Shown here: piece after piece, positions 1-12,100 of the stretch
How positions within the stretch are numbered: the stretch's first letter is position 1
Layout: every line of letters starts with the position of its first letter
Assembly (NCBI RefSeq): GCF_042242105.1
Contig: NC_092017.1
Coordinates: forward strand, 19,678,432-19,742,431
DNA: 64,000 nt
Origin: Pempheris klunzingeri
Lineage: Eukaryota; Chordata; Actinopteri; Acropomatiformes; Pempheridae
Reading direction: 5' to 3'
Position numbers and translations under genes: made by a program
Notes under the pieces: model-generated
Told to the model about the DNA's origin: nothing
What the model saw: only the letters and a program-made list of their open reading frames with translations
Database searches by the model: none

Positions 1-3000
1 GATTGCTCACAGCCACACACATCAGACTCTCGAGGGCCCTGGGAAAGCTGGCTTCTATTTCTGATTTGTATCCAAATCTGCGAGCCATGGCAGCTGATGG
101 TAGCAGGCAGGAATGGCGTGCATGTGTCTATAGGATAGTGCTCATTCTGGCTTCATGTCCTGTCTTCATCAAGTGGTTTCCACCTTTTTCTCATGTCAGC
201 AAGGGATATTTTACGTCCATTTATACCCGACAGAACCCGACCACAAAAATCCTTAGGCAAAGCTCTGCATGCAGGCTGAGGCCTGACTTACGACTTCTCG
301 ACACGTTCCCAGAGATCGTTGAATTCCCGGCTTATCTCTTCATTTCCAGAGGTGTATTCCAGCATAAGGAAAACCACAGTGTCTGGAAATAAAGGAAAAC
401 TTGCACATTAGTTGACCCATTCAGCAGGTTGGGTTAAGCAGCTTTGCATACAGTCTGTGTATCATTGTCTGTGTTTTCTTCTAACTTGCATCGCACTTCG
501 CTTCATTTTCAGGGTAAATATGACTGTAGCAGATAAAGTGGCTCCCTTATCGTCAGTCAATGGAGGTGAATTTATGAGGCCAGCCGGTCAGTTAGGATTA
601 TGATGTGTTTGATCCGGCCTGTCAATAAAACACCGTTCAATGCATCAGCAATCGGACAGCTCTATTGTCGCTGTCAGTTGTGTGCATGTGGGGGGATGGG
701 GAAGGGCAGGGCAGAGAGCAGAGGAGACAAAGATGGATTCACTATAGATGTCAGTTTAGGAGGCATGTCAGTGCAGTTTCTGTCACGCTGCTGTCAGCTC
801 TGTCGACTGACTGGATTAAGTTATTTTCCAAATGAACATGAGAAGCTCTCACTAAGGAGGCAATTTAATTTCGGACTGACAAGGGTGATGGTACATTTCT
901 ACTGTGTAAATAAATAAGTAAATAAAATTTGTAACAGTCTGTCCTTTTTAGTCTTTTTTTTGGTAGATCTAAGGAAATTCTCTCTGATCCTTTAACACTG
1001 TTAGATCTCAGGAGGCAGCCATGCTTAACAGGAGTTATTTTATTATCTTTTTTTTTATTCATGAGTCCTCGTCTGTTCCAATTTGCTATTTTGCTACACT
1101 TCATTTATTGATTTGGCCTTGACAGCCTCTTGAAAAAGGGGGTTTGAAACATGTTGCCTTCGATCAAGGAAGGCTATTAATGAATAATAAGTCTTACTTG
1201 CCTTTCTTGAATGTCGTATGGTTGCGTTACATTTTTGTTTGCTTTCTATTACTGTGGGTTTTGATATCATAATTTAATTATATTCAACAATAGATTTCTC
1301 CCTGTGTGACCGATGGAGTCTCAGTGCTAAATATCATTCCCACAAAGACGCACCTTCTTTTTGATAACCTCTGTAACTTGTCTGGTGTATGTTGTAACAA
1401 AGAATTGATAAGTGGTTGAAATTGTTTGAATTCCTCATCCTTAACACTCATTATCTAGTGATGAGCAGCGATAGATGACAGGACTGAAATGACAAAGAAA
1501 AGACACCAATAAAAAGTCAAACTCGTTCAGCATTTAACAAGGCGTCGCACCTCTGCTCTCTTTGATTAACAGATGATCTCTGGAAAGTGTCGTGCAAATG
1601 GCAGCAAAACAAAATCTGACAAACAAAGAGAAAGACAAACAAAAACATGGGTTTGTCACTACAAGAATCTGATTCTTTTTGATTTAGTGGTCAAGCAGAA
1701 CAGACTGATTAAGAAATCAGTTGGAGTGTCATTTTAATATCTGCTTCACCAGTCAATATCAAGTTAGAAGCTGCTTCAGTCTCAGCACTCACTAGATAAG
1801 GAAGCGAAGATCTGCTGTTCATCTGTACTTGGATTTCTTTATTTCTTTTCAAAATCGAGATTAAAAAAAAAAAAGTGATTTCAGTTGATATCTTTGGGAA
1901 AAAAAGAGTCCTATCTCTGCATTATCATACAAAAAAGAACAAACTTGTCAGCTCCGTGCTTCTCCTCTGCACCACAACACACCATGTTGTGTGTTTTGTA
2001 AACCAGTTTTGGGTGTTACTGTGTCTTGTGACTGTGACCTGCATCTTTTGATGAAAAAAAGTAAATCTGACTGCAGGGTTTTGTGTCTTAAATAGTAGAG
2101 AGATTCAGCAGAATCCTGGCTGTGTTAACCGCTCTGACAGCTTATGACCTTACTGTGATGATGGTAATCAGATAACGGCTTCAATAGTTAGAGCGCGGAC
2201 TTCATTGCAGTAAAATTGAATTATAGGCTGACCCCACTCAGTGAAATTCCTTCTGTACACAGAAGAAACTGTGTTTTTACCTCATCTGGTATGTGGTGGA
2301 GATTCTTGTTTTGTGTGAGCCTTTTCACCTAGAATATCCTCCTCTTAGACATATTTAGTAGAGATCTTTTTTTTTTTTTTTTTGTGCTTGAATAGGATTT
2401 TGCCCTGCCTGTGTGTACGTCACACACTTTATGAAGACATTACATAATAGTACAGCAGACAAAGAAAAAAAAATCAAGCAGTTGTTTTGGAACCCCAAAA
2501 AAGTCTGCGGTGACGTCCATATTTTTCATTATTTGTATTCTCTACATGCTAGAAAAACAGACGTATTCTGACTGAGATTCAACATTATAGTTTGTCTCAT
2601 AACATTGGACAATAAAGTACCTTCTACAGTAATGTAAAAAATCTTATGAGTAAGCAAATACAGGACAGGAGTAATTAACATCATGTGTTCTCTGTTCATT
2701 CATTCATATTCATCACATGATAAACACCTGATGGCTCACTCTATATGAATCATTGTATGTCAACACTGACATTTTGCAATGTTACGTAACCGTATTGTAC
2801 ACACCTATCATCTCAGGAACAAACGCAGAGCGTTGTGGAACTGAAGCAATGTTCATGCTATGACACGTTTTTCTCTTTGTGGCAATACTGAAGCGATGCA
2901 GCGCTGGTGCTTGTGTCTGCTTTGCTACATTAATGACACTCCTAAAAGGGCTTTGGCCTGGAACAATGCAGCGTTTGAATATGGCCGATCATGTGTTCAT

Positions 3001-3396
3001 GAGCCGTATCAAGACCCCCCACCCCACCCCCCAACCCCAACCCCTCTCTCTGCCAGCCATGCTTTCCCCTCCCCCACTGTCATATATGTACATATAGATA
3101 TAAAATGCAGTTGCCAGTTTATTAGGTACACATAACAGTTCTGCAATAAATCATCCTGCATGAATGTTATAATGGTCAGTTTATGTTGAAACAGTTTTAA
3201 AGAGATGAAGATTTACGGTCATTTTGGAGGATGTAGTTTGTGGTGCTGTTGAACTGTACTGTGTTATACTGTGTGGGTCTGACTATTATTTTGTCCACCC
3301 CAACAGAAACACCTCTCTGTTTAATGCGGGACAGTTGAAGGGTTGTTGCTTTAGACTTCCTTAGTTTCACCCAGACGTACCTAATAAACTGGTAAC

Positions 3397-3417
3397 TGTG
3401 TGTGTGTGTGTGTGTGT
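3397..3417. repeat. (TG)n microsatellite
   Basis: Ten TG units within arid3a intron. Confidence 0.9.
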
Positions 3418-6400
3418 TTACATTTTAGTCTCTTTTTTACGGCAGTTATGCCAGAGGGTTTAGTTTAGAGGGATAATGCTTAATTTTAACCATCATCTTT
3501 GCAAGGTCAGGACTATGCTTGAATTTGAATATATGCCCTGAAAGTGCTTGCTTTTCAACATAATCTGCTTTTTTATCCTCACAATAACTCATGTAAAGCA
3601 AAAATCTTATTTGTTTGTTCTCTCCTGTTGTCTCGCACCAGACACTGAGCAGTTTAGGAGGTTTTGTTAAAATGAGCAACTGGTAAAATATACAAAATCA
3701 CAATACACATTAATTGTGTGGGTTTAAAAGAATTGTGTAAACTTTATTTTTTGCAATTGCATTTTTATAGTAAGAATTTAGATGTGATGATAAAAGATTT
3801 GAGTCTAGTAGCTTTTTGTTGAGAAGTGCTGGAATTTTGCTCTTAAAAGGCCGTGCAAACCTGTGTTAGACATGGCAGAATTACATAAATACGACAGCAG
3901 CATTTTTCCTGTCAAGTCAGGCTTGATGATACATTGAAAACAAGTTCATACTTAATCTCTTTCATGACAAGAAACAACTCAAGGACATAGATTAATCTAA
4001 AGTTGACAAACTGGTCCTCCAGGATTGAGTTAAAGGGGATTTTGTCTCACTGTAAACCTGGTTTCTGCTGTGTTCAACAATAGGAAAATTACAGAGACTC
4101 ACAGTAAATAAAACACATACTATGCGTTATGCAACACACGTTGAGGTTATCATTCTGTACCTCTAAACGAAGAGAGTTAAATCATATTCACGGCCTTAAC
4201 TCCAGTCTGTAGTTTAACACAACCAAACATTTTAACAGTCTGTAGCATAAATAATAAGACTCCATCAATACTCACAATATTTTCAGTAGTAGAAACCAAA
4301 CAATAAGCGTTATCAACTAGAAATAGCCTAAATAAGGAGATGAGACCTCACCCAATCTGAAGCTCATGATATGGAGGAACTGCTGCAACTTGCAAAATTG
4401 GCTTAGCTAGTATATTTATATATTCAGTATTGTTTGTAGTTTTATGGATTCCTCCGGCGAGAAGAAGGGAATATTTTTACGTTTTAAGATAAACATCTAC
4501 TGGTCAGAGTGACGGGGAACCCCCAGCCTCTAACTGTGATTTTCACACAAAAGCTAAGAGTTTCAATCTTTTTTTTCACACTTTGAACTCTAGTGTGCTT
4601 GTGTGTGTGTGCATGTTTTGCGTGTGTCAGCCTCACCTCAAGGTGATTGAGGTAATTGGCAGGTGTAAGGGAGCACGTAGATGATACCCCGGTCTCTTCT
4701 CAGTTTTGGTTTTCAGTTGCAAAGCCTCTATTATGTGCTATGTGACACTTGTGTGCCACTGGCCTGCTAACTGCCATTTGCATTAACGGTGAAGTGAACC
4801 CCTCCCCCCTCACACACATACAGTATTACCTCCCCACCACCACCAGGACTGCTTTGATGGCTGCAGAGCAACAGCAATAGGCTGCTCTTTGGTTACTGAT
4901 TATTTTCAGAATAAAAAAGACTTTGTTTTGTGTCTAAGGCCTGTTTATAATTTATCCGCAGACAGGCTGTCGCTGACCTACATACTCAACCAGGGTGGGA
5001 AACTATCAGACAACAGTCAAACACTAAATACTTGTTCAAATGCTGTCTGGTTTAGCTAACCAGACAGCATTTGGTTAACTTTCCACTATCACCATTTGTC
5101 ACCAGAGCAAAATTCTGTCTTTGATGCTAAATTTGCCACCACAAACGATCTGTGTAATCTGTAATTGCTGCTCTTTTTTTCCCCATTATAGAAAGTTTGA
5201 ACAAAGTTGCAGAGTTTTAAGAAGCTCTACAGACTGTTTAAATGGGGACACTTAAACAGTCTGGAAACATTCACTCTTCTAATCAGCTCTGAAGTTTTAA
5301 TGGGCCTTTTTGTTGCAGGGCATTTGTGAAGGGGTGTGAACTGACTCCCTGCGTTACCAGTTGGCCCAGTTTCTAGTCGTTTATCTAGCTTCTTGTCGTT
5401 TATCTGAATAGCAGAGCTTTAATCCAGGAGGGGCCCCTGCCCCAGCACACATACTATAGACACGAAGACCTGTATAAGCCTACCATAACCACACCCACCT
5501 CTGCCCGATAAAGTGTGTCTGTGTCTGTGTGTGTGTGTGTGTGTGTAGTGGCGACAAGGGAGTTAAATGTACATAAGGGTTATACACAGTACGTGGAGCT
5601 GAGAAAGGGCAAGAGTCAAATAGGCTGAGATGGAAACTGATAGAAGTATCGGCAGGTAGAAGAAGACAATGAGGAGAAAAAGAGATAGAGATAAACAGTC
5701 AGAAAAGACAGAATGTGGGAGGGTGGAGGCCTCCAACCCTGGACCCATAACCACTATCACTCCCCATAATGCAGCTGATCCATTCCCAGCTTCTGTCTGA
5801 TCCACAGGTTGACATGTTTTAAAGTGAATATATGATGTGTACAATAGCAGCCACAAGACAAATCGTATTTAGTGCATTTTCTTCAATTTAAAAGCACACC
5901 TTCTATCATTTTCCAATTGTCCCTTCATTTCTTTTTTTTTTTTTAACATCATGGTGTTTGATTGAGATGTGATTTTTTTTTTCTCTTTTTAACTTATGTT
6001 TTTTAATACTTCTACACTCCACATGTGCTGTACAGTTTTGACGTCATTTCACTTTCCATCGTTGTCTGTACAAAGGCTCCAGCTGCCTTGGCATCTGTCC
6101 GGTTTCAGTACAAGTGCAATAAAATGTTAAGTGTTGAAGTGCAATAGGATTTACCTGCTACAGAGCACAGCCTCGTCTCTGAAACATGTTAGAGCATCAG
6201 TTTGACTCCACACCCAGCCTCCTTCCAGGAGATCTTGTCAGAATTACTTTGCTTCAAGCTGCTCTTTTTGCAGATGTAGACATGAACAGATTAAATGGCA
6301 GAGCGTGTCTCATTTAGCAGTTTGATCGCAGCATGGATCCAGTTTGTGGGAGCTACAAATTGCAGTGAAAATTACAATACAGTCATGATTTAATAACGTT

Positions 6401-7474
6401 TTAAACAGGACTTAAATCTTCTTCAGGAATTAGAAGTGTTCGTTTATGCTACGCTTATTCGGGTGACGGACCCATAACAATTTATTATTGTAAGCTTTAA
6501 TTGGATTAATTAAAGAATAATGCAGTTCAGTAAACATGTTAATCTTCTATTAATATCTCAGTTATTGGATTATATTAATCTGCGTAGGCTAAAGTCATAC
6601 TCCCTACAGAGATGTGGACAGATTCTTCTCCTGGTTTTAAAGAAATATAAATACACACACTTCCATATGTTGATGTGAGATGCATGAATACTCTCCCAGA
6701 TCTTGTAAAAGTTAAATGTTACAAACATCATGGCGGCAGACAGAAACAGAGGGTAACAGCTGTGAGAATTTAGATTAGAGTCACATGTGCGTTGATCCAA
6801 AGCAGGATACCATGTCCACGTTCGTGTTAACAGCGCACGGTGAATGAGACTTGAAACTGGATCTGCATCAGTAAGAAATGATACTGTGAGTGTGTTCACA
6901 CTGTTCACGCTTCTCTGTAGACCTCCAGCTCCTTCAGTTGTCAGAGAAACAGTGAAGCTGATCAACACATCGCCTTTCAACACTGTAACGCGGCCATTAC
7001 ATGTCACAAGTGTTGCTTACTCTGAAAATTAAGGGGAACTGCAGTTTGTTATAGTTCAGAATTAAAACCTTTTTTTCATATGTTTTACTAGAATACCAAC
7101 AGCCAAAAAGTATTTGACTCCTCCACTGTGTTGTCACATCTGGAGAGTTAGCCTCCCTGTTTCCATGTGACAGTGCTCCCATCATGCCACTGGGGAAATA
7201 TTTGTTTGTGTGATCAGGACACAGAGAGGGAGGGAGGGGGGGCAAATAAAGCAACATGGGGGGATGGGAGTTGGGGAGGTAATTTCCAAGATTTATGGTG
7301 CGGCACTTCACGAAATGCATGCATCCTGTAATTAAAACTCCCCCCCCCCCTTGCCTCCAGCAGGCCTGTACATTAGCCGGCATCCCCCATCCGCCTCAAC
7401 CCTCTTCAGTCCAGCAGTCCCCACCCCTCTGCTCCCCTTTACCCACTAGATAATAAGATCAAAAGGCAGCTTGG

Positions 7475-7600
7475 TAATAATAATAATAATAATACATTTT
7501 ATTTATAGGCGCCTTTCAAGGCACTCAAGGACACCGTGCAACACACAGTTAAAAACAAGCAGTGAAAACGCAAGTTAAAAAGTAAAAAAAATTTAAAAAA
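7475..7600 (-). repeat. Dispersed teleost repeat fragment with (ATT)n tail
   Basis: A TAA run (7475-7494) is followed by ACATTTTATTTATAGGCGCC and a CTTTCAAGGCACTCAAGGACACC-like stretch, then A-rich sequence. This arrangement is familiar from abundant fish retroposon 3' ends; the tail position suggests a minus-strand insertion. Family assignment was not tested against a repeat library. A related-looking stretch is at 35690-35830. Confidence 0.45.
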
Positions 7601-9187
7601 CCAAGGGGTGGGAGATCTGCAGAGTGATGTTACAGTGAGCAGGCTTCATGTCACTAATGAGCACTGAACGCCACAATGAGGGGCAGTCTGTTAGTAGGCC
7701 ACTACTGTCGACGCCGCACCAGGCGTCAGCCAGAAGAAGAGCCTTTCATTTTCATTTCCTCCGGCCGCAGCCTTAAAGCAAAACTCATAAATGTTTTAGT
7801 GCCTGTGTTTAGTTTAATTCACCTTGACTTGTGGTGGCAGAGCAGCTCAGAGGTTAGCAAGGAAGTCTGAAATAATCTCTAGATGTCAAATGTCACTGAA
7901 GGATGCAGTTTCTTCGATTGGACTCGACTTGTTGTAGCACGCACAGGCTCATTCAATAGAGATTTTATCAGTGATGCAGCCAACACATGTTCCAGGATTG
8001 TATTGACAATTCTTAAATAAAGAACATGAGCTGCATCCCTTATAACAAATATTATCAAACTGGCTTTTTTGTATGCTGAACCACACAAATCTACAGTTCT
8101 ATAATGTTGTTCATTTCTTCATAGGACTCACATTTGGTCCATAATATATCAAGAGTGAAAAGATGGCTTGTTCTGTCCGACCAACAGTCCAAAACCCAAA
8201 GATATTGAATTTGTAACAGAAACACAGAATAAAACAGTAAATCCTCGCAATAAAGAAGCTGGGACCAGATACTGCTGCTGATTAGTTTTCTGCCAAACTT
8301 TGCTTCAGCTCTTTTATGTACTGGTTAGTTGTCATGGCATTAGTGCTTTCCTGTGATGTGATACAAACCGCTCCTCGCTGCAGTGTACAACATGAGGGTT
8401 AGTTGTGGTTTTAGCTGTGAGCTGTTGTGTCTGTGTAGTAACAATATGCTGCCTTTGTTTGGTGGTGCTCAGCCGTACACGGTCTCTCACACTATGTTTC
8501 ACAACCTGCCATTTTCAATAACAGATTATGAAACTCCATGACCTCACATAGATATTGTGTCATATGTTGTTGTCAAGGCTGAAGTGTCCTTGAGTTGGAT
8601 ACTGAAGCTGTACCACCGCTCCCTCACCTGTAAGAGACTACGTGTCAGCATCAAGTGTGTGACACGTAAATAGAAAGACCTCCAACAAGATATTTCACTA
8701 TCACACTGGCAAACTGGGCTGGAAAAACAACCACAGGCTCAATGGCCCCACTGTGCTCCCCCGAGTTGGCGCCCCACTTTTACTGCTAACTTTCACCGAA
8801 CTTTCCAGAGCCCGGGGCCCCGCCAGCAGCTGGAGCCACATCAGGTTCTCATCAAGACAGACTGGTCCACGGCTTTTCCTTAAGTTTCATCTCTTCGTAT
8901 GATCAGAAGACAGCCGATTGGTTTTCTCATGACAGGCCTTGAAAGGCGATGTTTAAGTGACCAGATTTTATGTTTTTGTTTACAGTCTGGTCATCTCGCC
9001 GTCACACATTATGGCACAGACATTTTCTCTCGGCTGTTCAATGCATCGTCACGCCGTCAGATCGCTTTTGTGACAGCAGAACACGTCCTCGCGTGTGTTC
9101 TTACGATGGATCTCAAACATTTGTTGTTGTTGGATATAAAGTCATAACCTTCTGCCTCATCTGTCTCTCTCCTCTTCCTCTCCGTAG

Positions 9188-12100
9188 CTGTACGAGCTGG
9201 ATAGAGACCCAAAGAGAAAAGAGTTTCTGGATGATCTGTTCAGCTTCATGCAAAAAAGAGGTATGTAACCACGAGTCTCTGAAGACTGCATCAGCACAAT
9301 TGCTCTCACTCATTAAAAGTACACCCACATCTATTCCTGCCATGTCATACCTCCTCATTTTTTCTCCAGCCAATGTCATAGAGAGACTCTTAATAGTTGG
9401 ATGTAGAGGGATGATCTCCCCCCACTGTCTCTCTCTCTCTGATATACGACACAGCACCATCTACTCATCTTTCACTCACATGGGTGGGGTCTTTATTCAT
9501 TTCGGAGATGATTGCTTTATGGTTGCACAGCTCCTAGTCGTTCCCAGGCTATAACTAGAAGGGACATATCGTATCAATGCCTGGGAATGGATTGGTTTAC
9601 CTTCCTGTCCTGCTTCTTGTCCACATGGCCCTGCTCACACCTCTAACACCACACACACACACACACACACACCCACCACACACACACACACACTGACTCA
9701 GCCACCATGCAGGGCCTTTACAATGGTTACATGCATAACTTCAGAACAGCAAACTAAGCCAAATAACCCCCCCCCCTCTTAAGAAATTGTAACTTGTGCA
9801 GTGTTTTCATGTATCTCATGCACAAATGCCCAACAGCTCATTTCAGGCGTTTCCTGTCTGGTAAACAAGCAGCTGTTGATGTGACATATTGATAAATGGC
9901 TAATTAAATTATATCAGCAGCCCGACAACAGACATGTGGTCACAACTAAGAAAACCACTAGTAAATGTTACTTTACAGTGTCCAAGTCAGCAACAACGAC
10001 CTGATCTGCCAAGTCCACACTGAGAATGTCAGAGCGCCATCTGCAGGTTGTACAGATGTCTAAGGCCTCACTCCTTAAAATGGAAATAGAGGATCGATCA
10101 TATTTTGTGTCACGTGTGAGCCTGAAAATTGTGTTTGAGAAGACTCAGTGTTTGAATTAATTTAATTTGATAAAAAAGATTAATGCTTTAAGGCTTTCAT
10201 TTAATCCTTGCTGGCAAAAGGACTTTTGTTACAGTTAAATAGAAAATTGTAGATATTGTCCCCAAGCGTTATGTCTCATATTTGGTTTGTTATTTACTCA
10301 CACTTAACGACAAGAAAACTGCCCAGTCAGGTTGAGTGAAGTCAACCAGAGAAATACATGTTTGTATATTTTGTGTGACACATTAAATGTTTAATTCACA
10401 GTAATTTTGTTTGGTTAAAATAAAAAAAGATATACCAAAGTTAAATGATGTCACAACTCTTCTCCAGTACACCACACTTAATTTAGGTATCTCGTCCTCA
10501 TTAGGGTGGTGTCTACGCTATCGTGTTTCCGTATACAGTCTGTCGATCTGTCACATGACTGAATTTTCATAAATTTTATGGAGTTGAATTAAAGCTCACT
10601 GTGTGTGTGTGTGTGTGTGTGTTCGTTCTCAAAGTTTAAAAAGAAAATCAAATCAAAACCAGTCTTGTTTCAATTACTGATGAATGTGGTGTCTCAGCAC
10701 TGACATTCAGACTTATGATCAACTTAAAACATGTAATAGGCTGGTGAAATGGTTAGAGTGATTTTTAAATGTCATGAATAAAAGAGACTGTGGCCTCTAG
10801 CGTGCTCTTTTCAAACATGCATCAAACCTCAAATATTCAAGTATCGTTTGGTACATGAAAAGAAGTTTCCCACTAAGATGGTGTTTTTCTCTATGTTGAC
10901 CTTTTCCCTCTGTGTGTGTGTGTGTGTGTCTTTTATTCCAGGAACCCCAGTGAATCGTATTCCCATCATGGCCAAGCAGGTCCTGGATCTGTACATGCTC
11001 TACAGGCTGGTGACAGAGAAGGGCGGCCTGGTGGAGGTCATCAACAAGAAGCTGTGGAGGGAGATCACCAAGGGACTCAACCTGCCTACCTCAATCACCA
11101 GTGCAGCCTTCACCCTCCGCACACAGTCAGTACACACACACACATACACGCACAAGATCATGTGATCACACCTCCAGTTGTTTTCTTTATTCTGAAATGT
11201 TGCTGAAAGTTTGCCTGGTTCCATTTTTGTGCTTGTTTGTATTTACAATGTTCGTTACAAGCCTTCAAACTAAACAACCAGCTAATTTATTGGGTACTGT
11301 TCTGTTGTTACTGTTGTCCTGTCAGAGTAGAGATCAATAACACAACCGATTTGATGATTTCTGCAACTTCAGGTAGTCACAACTCTCATGGCCATAAACC
11401 TTTTGTTCTACTCAGCGTTTCAAGCGTGTTGAGCTGCTGGCTGTATCAGATGTCAACATCCATTTCGTTTCCCAGTTAACCCCTGTGTTTGAAGTCATTT
11501 CCTGTGGTTGGTTCGGATTGCAGCACGTTCTCACTCCTAATTAGCTGCGCCACAGATCCCGTTGTATGAGAAGGAGACCTGCATTACACATGATTATCTT
11601 CAAGAGTATCTCCTTCGATCGCTTTAAGCACTTGTCCATCTCTCGATATCTTCTACAATTAAGAGCGGTCATGTTTCGCCGTTGTCAGACATCTACTGGG
11701 AACACTTACTTGTTGTTTAAAGGGAAACTTTTAATTTAATTTTGTATTTCTTAAAGGTTTGGAGAGACAAATTAATAAACAAATGCTCAGAATCAAAGCT
11801 AGAAATCCTGACTTTAAATTCCTAGTATGTTTGAAACAAAAAATAATAGATGATACTCTTCCTACAATCCATCTTTATAAGACTTCTATAAGATCTTTTG
11901 TCAGACCCAATGACTGTCAAACTCCACGCCAGAGGTTTCGTTATATTGAATTTGTGTTTTCAGTCAGTCCTGGTGACATCAAAATTGATCTTGATGTGCA
12001 AAATTTGTAGAATATCCCTTTTTTCAAAGCTTTAGGGACTAATTTGTGTTCTTAGCTGTGCATAAATATGTGAATGCATATATGTTGCTTCTAGATACAT

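Larger units (their letters stand above)
1..9187 (+). other. arid3a intron (5' part of the gene lies off the window)
   Basis: No exon could be recognised here on either strand. The first arid3a exon in the window begins in phase 0 in the middle of the ARID domain, so the N-terminal exons must lie to the left and this stretch is one intron of at least 9.2 kb. It holds TG tracts at 3397-3417 and 5526-5546, a C-rich G-quadruplex-forming run at 3015-3044, two hairpin palindromes at 5037-5073 and 5230-5263, a G-rich run at 7228-7242 and a dispersed-repeat fragment near 7475-7600. Open frames such as the one at 3-392 lack an ATG and show no family resemblance. The assignment as intron is inferred from the exon phases and the known ARID3A architecture. 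Confidence 0.7.

Noticed and set aside
3-392. Long open frame at the left edge
   Set aside because: It starts with TTG, has no recognisable domain, and sits where the arid3a intron is expected.
6570-7383. Two minus-strand frames of 128 and 145 codons
   Set aside because: Low-complexity and repeat-derived sequence, no splice or family support, and no ATG in good context.
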